Assembly: GCA_900757285.1 (NCBI GenBank)
Contig: CAAENI010000051.1
Coordinates: 1-12,788 of the forward strand
DNA length: 12,788 nt
Reading direction: 5' to 3'
DNA from: an uncultured Collinsella sp.
Lineage (GTDB): Bacteria > Actinomycetota > Coriobacteriia > Coriobacteriales > Coriobacteriaceae
The position numbers were made by a program, and so were the translations under genes. The stretch's first letter is position 1, and every line of letters starts with the position of its first letter. The notes beneath the pieces are model-generated. The model was not told the origin of the DNA. It saw nothing but the letters and a program-made list of their open reading frames with translations, and did no database searches. This document shows positions 7,512-12,788 of the stretch, piece after piece.

Positions 7512-9851
7512 CTATTTTGCCACTTTGGGCTTAAAGGTTCGCAGGCGCAAAGCGTTGGTCACGACGCAGACGCTCGACAGGCTCATCGCGGCGGCACCAA
7601 ACATCGGCGAGAGTTGCCAGCCGGTGAGGGGGAAGAACACGCCTGCGGCGAGTGGGATGCCGATGCCGTTGTAGAACAGCGCCCAGAACAGGTCCTGCTT
7701 GATGTTGCGGATCGTGGCGCGCGAAAGCTCGATGGCACGCGCAACATCCATAAGGTCGCTGCGCATGAGCACCACGTCGGCGCCTTCCTTGGCGATGTCG
7801 GCACCGGTGCCGATGGCAAGGCCCACGTCGGCGCGCGCCAGGGCGGGAGAGTCGTTGATGCCGTCGCCCACCATGGCCACCATGTCGCCTGCGTCCTGCA
7901 ACTCGCGCACATGGCGCTCTTTGTCGGCGGGAAGGACGTCGGCGATGACCTGCGCACGGTCGAGTCCCACACGGCGGGCGATTGCTTCGGCAGTGACGCG
8001 GTTGTCGCCGGTGAGCATGCGCACGTCGACGCCGAGTGAGCGCAGCGCGGAAATGGCTGCGGCGCTCGTCTCCTTGACCTCGTCGGCCACGGCAATGGTG
8101 CCGACAAGCTCGCCGTTCTTGGCAAAGAACAGCGGCGTCTTGCCTTCGGCGGCAAATTGCTCGGCAAGACCCGTGGGCACGGTAACGCCCAACTCGTTCA
8201 TCAGGCGCACGTTACCAGCGGCAATGGCGTTTTGCCCTTCGCGCGCCGTAACGCCACGACCGGGCACGGCAGCAAAGTCCTCGACCATGCGCGCGACGAT
8301 TCCGCGTGTCTCGCACTCGGCCATAATCGCCTCGGCCAGCGGGTGCTCGCTTGAGCGCTCCAGCGCGGCGGCCAGCTTGAGCAGCGCCTTTTCGCTCATG
8401 GCGGACGAGCCGTCAGCGCGCGTGGCTACCACGATATCGGTCACGGCAGGCTTGCCGCGGGTGACCGTGCCCGTCTTATCGAGCACCACGGTGCCCACGC
8501 TGCGCAGGTTCTCCAGCGCCTCGGCGCTCTTGAACAGAATGCCCATTTCGGCGCCCTTGCCGGTACCCACCATAATGGCGACGGGCGTGGCCAGACCCAG
8601 TGCGCACGGGCAGCTGATTACCAGCACGGCCACGGCGGAGGTGAGCGCCTCGTTCATGCTGCCGGTCAGTGCCATCCACACTACAAAGGTCACGACCGAG
8701 ATTACAAACACCACGGGCACGAACACGCCGGCGACCTTGTCGGCCATGCGGGCGATGGGCGCCTTGGTGGCGTTGGCGTCCTCGACGAGCTGGATAATCT
8801 TGGCGAGCGACGTGTCGGCGCCCACACGCGTGGCGCGGAAGGTAAACGAGCCCGTGCGGTTGACCGTGGCCGCGTTGACGGTGGCACCGGCGGTCTTTTC
8901 CACGGGGATGGACTCGCCGGTGAGCGCACTCTCGTCCACGGCCGAGCTGCCCTCGAGCACCACGCCATCGACGGGGATGGACTCTCCGGGGCGTACGCGC
9001 AGGACCTGGCCGGGAAGGATGCTGTCGACGTCGACGGTGGTCTCGGTGCCGTCCTCTGCCACGACGGTCGCGCTCTTGGGCGCCAGGTCGATGAGCGCCT
9101 CGATGGCGCCGCCGGTCTTGGATTTGCTGCGTGTCTCGAGGTATTTGCCCACGGTGACGAGCGATAGGATCGTGCCCGCACTCTCAAAATACAGGTTGCC
9201 CATGCTCGTCATCATGGCCTCGTGGATTTGCCCGGCGGCCAGCTGGTCGGCCATGATAAACATGGCATAGAACGACCAGGCGACGGAAGCGGTGGCGCCC
9301 ACGGCAATAAGGGCGTCCATGGTGGGCGCGCCGTGCGCGAGCGATTTAAACCCGTTGATAAAGTACGCGTCGTTGACATAGACGATGGGGATAAGCAGGA
9401 CGAGCTCGGTGAGGGCGAGCGTCATGCTGTGGGTATGGTCGGTGAAAATGCCGGGCAGCGGCCAGCCAAGCATGTGCCCCATGCCTATGTAGAACAGTGG
9501 GATGAGGAATACGATCGAGACGATGAGACGAGTGCGCATGGCAGAGGCGGCGGCCTCCAGTTTTTTGGTGGGCGACTCCATATGGGCGGCGCCGGACCTG
9601 GCTTGCGTACTGCCGCTTTGGGCGGCGTCGGTGCCCGTGCTGACGGGTGAGGCCGAGTAGCCAGCGCGATCGACGGCGGTGCAGATGTCGTCGGGGGTGA
9701 CCTGCGCGGGGTCATAGTCGACCATCATGGAGCCGGCGAGCAGATTGACCGCGACGCTCTCGACGCCGTCGAGCTTGCTCACGGCGCGGTCTACGTGCGC
9801 CTGACAAGCGGCGCACGTCATGCCGCCCACATCGAATTTATCTTGAGCCAT
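7512..9851 (-). CDS. copA: Copper-exporting P1B-type ATPase CopA
   Basis: This is a Cu(I)-translocating P-type ATPase of 779 residues in the cytoplasmic membrane that exports copper at the cost of ATP. It has one N-terminal metal-binding domain (GMTCAAC, C13/C16), a Ser/Thr/Ala-rich linker (70-95) and four helices (about 108-240). Next come the actuator TGES (311-314) and transport site CPC (414-416), then the phosphorylated D458 in DKTGT, SEHP (501-504), TGDN (614-617) and GDGINDSP (662-669). The last helices carry YN (727-728) and MSLSS (756-760). CPC with YN and MxxSS marks the Cu(I) (P1B-1) group. ATG 9851 has AAAGGAGG directly upstream. An extension to 9893 would run into the promoter. 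It is the first gene of the operon, under the CsoR-type operator. A run of six A residues in the linker (9561-9566) is noted separately. Confidence 0.97.
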   Translation of the reverse strand: MAQDKFDVGGMTCAACQAHVDRAVSKLDGVESVAVNLLAGSMMVDYDPAQVTPDDICTAVDRAGYSASPVSTGTDAAQSGSTQARSGAAHMESPTKKLEAAASAMRTRLIVSIVFLIPLFYIGMGHMLGWPLPGIFTDHTHSMTLALTELVLLIPIVYVNDAYFINGFKSLAHGAPTMDALIAVGATASVAWSFYAMFIMADQLAAGQIHEAMMTSMGNLYFESAGTILSLVTVGKYLETRSKSKTGGAIEALIDLAPKSATVVAEDGTETTVDVDSILPGQVLRVRPGESIPVDGVVLEGSSAVDESALTGESIPVEKTAGATVNAATVNRTGSFTFRATRVGADTSLAKIIQLVEDANATKAPIARMADKVAGVFVPVVFVISVVTFVVWMALTGSMNEALTSAVAVLVISCPCALGLATPVAIMVGTGKGAEMGILFKSAEALENLRSVGTVVLDKTGTVTRGKPAVTDIVVATRADGSSAMSEKALLKLAAALERSSEHPLAEAIMAECETRGIVARMVEDFAAVPGRGVTAREGQNAIAAGNVRLMNELGVTVPTGLAEQFAAEGKTPLFFAKNGELVGTIAVADEVKETSAAAISALRSLGVDVRMLTGDNRVTAEAIARRVGLDRAQVIADVLPADKERHVRELQDAGDMVAMVGDGINDSPALARADVGLAIGTGADIAKEGADVVLMRSDLMDVARAIELSRATIRNIKQDLFWALFYNGIGIPLAAGVFFPLTGWQLSPMFGAAAMSLSSVCVVTNALRLRTFKPKVAK

Positions 9852-9898
9852 GGCTCCTCCTTTCTGTGGCGTAGTGTCGGAAATGTTAACCAACCGAT

Positions 9899-9929
9899 AC
9901 TATACACCCATACCCCCTGGGGGTGTCTA
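9899..9929 (-). promoter_or_regulatory. copA operon promoter with 19-nt spacer
   Basis: Read on the minus strand, TAGACA (-35, 9929-9924) is followed by a 19-nt spacer and TATAGT (-10, 9904-9899). Both are one mismatch from consensus. The expected transcript start is about 40 nt before the copA ATG. The long spacer holds the C/G-tract palindrome, so a bound repressor would block RNA polymerase. Confidence 0.65.
9912..9924. promoter_or_regulatory. Probable CsoR operator
   Basis: ACCCCCTGGGGGT is a perfect palindrome around one central base, inside TACCCCCTGGGGGTG. Known CsoR sites contain such paired C and G tracts with flanking T/A. The location between -35 and -10 of the copA promoter and the presence of csoR in the same operon make the assignment likely. 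I see no second copy in the window, so one site should serve the whole operon. Confidence 0.82.
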
Positions 9930-10002
9930 GTAGTAGTTGGAATGTATGATTTTTCATTACAGATGAGGGTGGCTGCTCAATCGGTGGCCGTCTCTGCCAA
10001 AC

Positions 10003-10300
10003 GTCTCGATCTGTAACAACTAGACCCCGCTTTACCGAGTATTTGTTACAGATCAAGACAAACAGTTGGCAGAAAACTCAATGTCTCAATCTGTAACATC
10101 TAGCAGCAAATATGACCTCTAACTGTTACAGATCGAGACAGACCGCCCGCGGCCAACTCAAATGTCTTGATCTGTAACATCAAGAGAGGTTTTTGACCCC
10201 TTACTGTTACAGATTGAGATGTTGTCTCGCGGGGCTGGGGTTTGTCTCGTTCTGTAACATCTAGACCTGTATCTGCCGAGCTAATGTTACAGATCGAGAC
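10003..10300. repeat. Array of four 57-bp palindromes, 80/81-bp period
   Basis: The units are 10003-10059, 10083-10139, 10164-10220 and 10244-10300. Each has a left arm like GTCTCGATCTGTAAC, a loop of exactly 27 nt, and a right arm like GTTACAGATCGAGAC. Linkers are 23, 24 and 23 nt. Arm differences occur only at arm positions 1, 5, 6 and 7; TCTGTAAC (positions 8-15) is invariant in all ten arms, counting the copy at 4500. Loops differ between units, though most begin with A-TCTAG-like and end with CTAACT-like bases, which extend the stem. Two linkers share AACTCA-(A)-ATG next to the following arm, which suggests tandem duplication of the whole 80-bp unit. The array lies between the 3' end of the kinase gene and the copA promoter. 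No T-run follows any unit. Confidence 0.93.
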
Positions 10301-10302
10301 AA

Positions 10303-10330
10303 TTGCCGGGGAGGGGTCCCGTCACGGCAA
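10303..10330 (-). terminator. Weak hairpin just after the kinase stop
   Basis: TTGCCG (10303-10308) pairs with CGGCAA (10325-10330), and an inner GGGA/TCCC pair supports it. It sits 12 nt after the kinase stop on the minus strand. Only AATTGTCTC follows, with no real U-run, so it is a poor intrinsic terminator. Together with the adjacent palindrome (10244-10300) it may still end or protect the transcript. Confidence 0.3.
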
Positions 10331-10342
10331 GACGCCCGCCGC

Positions 10343-12427
10343 CTAGATGCAGAATCCGGGAATCACGCAGGTCCGTTTATCGGGCTTGCTTGCAGACGTG
10401 GCGTAATTAAAGACATCGCCGTCGTCGCCCACGCGGTTCATATAGAGCGTGCCCTCGTTCTCCGACGTGTCAGGGCTCGCCGTACGCTCCCACCAACAGA
10501 CATCCTTGCCCTTCCACTGGCGAATCATCATGCTGTTCGTGGTAAAGGGGCTCACCTTAAGCTCGCGGAACAGCTGGTATTCCTTGCCCTCGCCGTTGTA
10601 GATGCCGGATAGGTAATGGCAGTCCTCGCTAAAGTCCTTGGGCGCCTGTCCGCCGCAGAGCTCGACCATGGCGGGCAGCCAAAGGGTCGCGGGCAGCTCG
10701 CTCAGGCACGAAGTGCTTTTGGTGGCGCCGACGTTGTTCGAGATCTTCTTGACCGGACTGATAACCGATTGCAGTTCCTTGGGAAGCAGCTTAATGCCGT
10801 CCTCATCGAGCCATGTGCGCAGCTCGCAGTCTTCCCAGCCACCGTTGAGCGGGTGCTCTGAGGCATCGCGCTCGGCAATACCTGCGTCAAAGATAAATGA
10901 CAGACCGGCCTTGCCGTTGGTATCCGCCAGGTCGTCGTGAAGAATGCCCACGAGTTGCGCCCCGACCTCCAGCCCGTTGGCGAGCGTAACGCGCTTGGTG
11001 CTCGGGTAGGGAATACGGCCGTCGTCGTCGAGCAGATGATAACGCTTGGCGATCTTGCGAGCTTCGGCGTTGCTCTTCGCCGCCTTAATCTTGAGCGAAA
11101 TCTCTTGCAGCTGATCCCAGGTGTAGTCGTCAAGCGTACCGCGGATGCCGTCCAGGTAGTCGGGGATGCCGAAGCCATGGGTTGCGGCTCCGATAACGCC
11201 GAGCCCCGCAACGGCTGCGACAACGCCACCGATAATAAAGCGGCGGCGGGTCATGGCATCGTGCCGGGCCTGCTCCAGAATCTCTCGCGCTCGCTCGCCG
11301 GCGACGTCGACCTTAAGGTGCGTGCCGGAATCGATATCAATTGCAGCCTCATCTCCTGTGCCTTCGCGGCCCTCGGATTCGGCGTCGGTGAGGTATGCCG
11401 AGAGCACCTCGAGCATCTGCTGCTCGGTAGGGCGATCGCCCTGTTCGACCGAGATGCCTTTCATGATGATCTGGACGAGCGCTTCATCGCCCTCGCAGCG
11501 CGGCTCGAGCGGTGCCGGCTTGGTCTTGGTCTTTACGAGATAGAACGAGCCGGTTGCAGCGGCGTCCGTCGACTCAAAGTCAAACGGTTTGCGACCGCTG
11601 TAGAGCTGGTACAGAATGCTCGAAAGCGCATAGACGTCGATTTCCGGCGAACGGCGAAGGGCCGCGATTCCTTCGATATCCTGCGTGAGCATCTCGGGCG
11701 CGGCGTATGCGGGCGTGGCAAAGCGCCAGATGTCGGCGCGCCGGGTGATCGTGGCGTCGCCGAGAGCCATGGTCGCGGAGCCCATGTCGATGAGGCAGGG
11801 GTCAAAGGAGCAATCGGCAATCTGCTGCTCGAGCGTTCGGCTGGTGGTGCGGAACATGATATTGGCAGGCGACAGGTCGCGATGGATGACCGGATTCACG
11901 AGGCCTTGGGTCATCAAGAGCGCACGAAGCACGGCGTTTCCAACGGCGGCCACCATCTGGGTGGTTAGCCCGCCCAAGGCGTCGTGCGGAAGCAGGGGCA
12001 GCGCCTGTTTGAGTGAGGTGCCCTCGACCCACTCCATGAGGATGAGCGGGTCGTCCTCGCATGAACCGTAGCCATAGACACGCGGAAATCCGCGCAGGTG
12101 CGAGACGGTACACAGATGACGGTACTCCTCGAACAGCGCGGCGGTGTTGGCCAGGTGCGCGGCCGATTGCTCGGCGGAGCGGTCGGGGGCTTGGCCGGAA
12201 AGGAGGGCGTTGTCCTTGAGTAGCTTGACGGCAAAGACCTCGCCGCTCGTGTTGGTCGCGCGCAGCACGTGCCCGATGTTGCCGTTGTCGTGGTGGGCCG
12301 TCTGGAGAATAAGCGTCATAAACCGACGCTTGGCGTCGTCCTTGGCGCTGGGGTCGACCGCCACGGCGGTGTCGAACGTGTCAAGACGAATGAGTTTGTC
12401 GCCATAGGCGGTGTTGGTGGTATCCAA
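10343..12427 (-). CDS. Membrane Ser/Thr protein kinase with DUF6273-like ectodomain
   Basis: This is an Hanks-type kinase of 694 residues. The kinase domain (about 35-345) has a glycine loop (DNGNIGHV), K68 (AVKLL), a helix-C Glu (E100 or E101), HRDLSPAN (D184, N189), DMG in place of DFG (D214), APE (243-245) and D264 (IDVYALSS), so it should be active. A charged linker leads to TRRRFIIGG and one hydrophobic helix (about 398-416). The outer part holds a spacer (431-470) and a DUF6273-like domain (about 480-694), with GGWEDCELRTWL and, near the end, CWWERTASP and VIPGFCI. The start is TTG at 12427 with AAGGA 5 nt before; no better start is near. It lies downstream of an FHA gene on the same strand. 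The signal sensed and the substrates are unknown. The DUF6273 assignment rests on pattern memory. Confidence 0.93.
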   Translation of the reverse strand: MDTTNTAYGDKLIRLDTFDTAVAVDPSAKDDAKRRFMTLILQTAHHDNGNIGHVLRATNTSGEVFAVKLLKDNALLSGQAPDRSAEQSAAHLANTAALFEEYRHLCTVSHLRGFPRVYGYGSCEDDPLILMEWVEGTSLKQALPLLPHDALGGLTTQMVAAVGNAVLRALLMTQGLVNPVIHRDLSPANIMFRTTSRTLEQQIADCSFDPCLIDMGSATMALGDATITRRADIWRFATPAYAAPEMLTQDIEGIAALRRSPEIDVYALSSILYQLYSGRKPFDFESTDAAATGSFYLVKTKTKPAPLEPRCEGDEALVQIIMKGISVEQGDRPTEQQMLEVLSAYLTDAESEGREGTGDEAAIDIDSGTHLKVDVAGERAREILEQARHDAMTRRRFIIGGVVAAVAGLGVIGAATHGFGIPDYLDGIRGTLDDYTWDQLQEISLKIKAAKSNAEARKIAKRYHLLDDDGRIPYPSTKRVTLANGLEVGAQLVGILHDDLADTNGKAGLSFIFDAGIAERDASEHPLNGGWEDCELRTWLDEDGIKLLPKELQSVISPVKKISNNVGATKSTSCLSELPATLWLPAMVELCGGQAPKDFSEDCHYLSGIYNGEGKEYQLFRELKVSPFTTNSMMIRQWKGKDVCWWERTASPDTSENEGTLYMNRVGDDGDVFNYATSASKPDKRTCVIPGFCI

Positions 12428-12598
12428 GGCGTTCCTTCGTTTGGTGGGGCCGCGTGCTCACACCGAGAACGCGATTATCGATTAAAGCCCATGATAGACG
12501 TGTTTGCCGATAAGCTGACTCGTATTGCTATTTATAGTGCAGCGTGCAACGTAAGTGATATAAGACGAGTGACACCTGTTTTCCCACGTCTCTACGCG
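12428..12598 (-). promoter_or_regulatory. FHA-kinase gap with a possible promoter
   Basis: This 171-bp gap is more AT-rich than its surroundings. On the minus strand it has TATAAA (12536-12531), a good -10 shape, but no convincing -35 at 16-18 nt. The kinase ribosome binding site is at 12432-12437. The gap is long enough for a separate kinase promoter, although read-through from the FHA gene is equally possible because I see no terminator. Confidence 0.3.
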
Positions 12599-12787
12599 CT
12601 AGTCCACAATAACGAGAAACGTTGTATAGAGACCCAAATGAAGCCTGTCGCTGTTGGCGATTTCCACGGGGGGATAGACTTTGCCGGGCTCTCGTTGGTC
12701 GCGGGGCGGCTCAATCACAATATCGCCGTCGCCCGCGCCCGATTCGAGCACTGTGCCGTTGGTCGACCCAAGGCCCTGGGCGTACCA
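12599..12787 (-). CDS. FHA-domain protein, C-terminal end (5' part outside window)
   Basis: The minus strand has an open frame from the window edge to a TAG at 12601-12599, giving the last 62 residues of a protein. They match the end of a forkhead-associated domain: GLGSTNGT (the conserved Ser and Asn of the phospho-threonine loop), then an acidic, proline-containing loop, then VEIANSDRLHLGLYTTFLVIVD, the usual closing beta strands. FHA domains bind phospho-threonine peptides. Being directly upstream of a Ser/Thr kinase on the same strand, it is a likely partner or substrate reader of that kinase. What precedes the FHA domain cannot be seen. The insertion between GSTNGT and the last strands is longer than in a minimal FHA. 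Confidence 0.88.
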   Translation of the reverse strand, partial: WYAQGLGSTNGTVLESGAGDGDIVIEPPRDQREPGKVYPPVEIANSDRLHLGLYTTFLVIVD

Positions 12788-12788
12788 G

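Noticed and set aside
7699..9270. 523-codon plus-strand open frame
   Set aside because: It is antisense to copA. The Ser/Thr/Ala-rich product has no domain pattern, and every copA motif is intact on the other strand.
9956..9970. Additional degenerate arm (ATTACAGATGAG) before the first array unit
   Set aside because: Only TTACAGAT matches, no partner arm lies 42 nt upstream, and the 47-nt offset does not fit the 38-39-nt pattern.
10003..10300. CRISPR array
   Set aside because: The repeated parts are inverted, not direct, at 15 bp. Both loops and linkers vary, the 27/23-nt alternation is not CRISPR-like, and no cas gene is present.
10003..10300. Integron attC sites
   Set aside because: The inner arm ends CTGTAAC/GTTACAG do not fit the RYYYAAC/GTTRRRY core. 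No cassette-like genes lie between units and no integrase is visible.
10937..11968. 343-codon plus-strand open frame
   Set aside because: It is antisense to the kinase gene, which has catalytic motifs in order; the frame is a GC-composition shadow.

Overview
The window looks like chromosomal DNA of a high-GC actinobacterium. I infer a gut Coriobacteriia, most probably Collinsella or a relative. The reasons are the GC-rich codon use, clear AGGAGG-type ribosome binding sites, a kinase fused to a DUF6273-like ectodomain, and intergenic palindromes bounded by GTCCCC/GGGGAC. The genus is an inference from style, not from a marker gene.

Layout. Positions 2-3336 (+) hold the 3' part of gltB and a complete gltD, the two subunits of NADPH-dependent glutamate synthase, followed by an 82-bp palindromic element and about 290 bp with no gene. 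Positions 3752-4459 (+) encode an unrecognised soluble protein. One 57-bp palindrome (4500-4556) lies 40 nt past its stop. Positions 4709-6079 (+) encode a metal-dependent amidohydrolase. It converges on a small two-helix zinc-ribbon membrane protein (6213-6686, -), with a perfect bidirectional terminator between them. Positions 6832-9851 (-) form a copper-efflux operon transcribed copA-copZ-csoR. Its promoter at 9899-9929 carries a C/G-tract palindrome that fits a CsoR operator. Positions 10003-10300 hold four more copies of the 57-bp palindrome in an 80/81-bp array. Positions 10343-12427 (-) encode a membrane Ser/Thr kinase with an extracytoplasmic DUF6273-like domain. Upstream of it the C-terminal end of an FHA-domain protein runs off the window.

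How the genes work together. GltBD assimilates ammonia into glutamate. The cop operon is a closed loop: CsoR should repress the copA promoter until Cu(I) binds, after which CopZ hands copper to the CopA exporter. The kinase and the FHA protein form a plausible phospho-threonine signalling pair, with the FHA domain reading kinase products and the ectodomain as a possible sensor.

The most unusual feature is the 57-bp palindrome family. Five copies share 15-bp arms, a loop of exactly 27 nt whose sequence differs in each copy, and an invariant 8-nt arm core. Four of them sit in a regular array. Copies at two separate loci both lie 40-42 nt downstream of a stop codon. I know of no described function for it.
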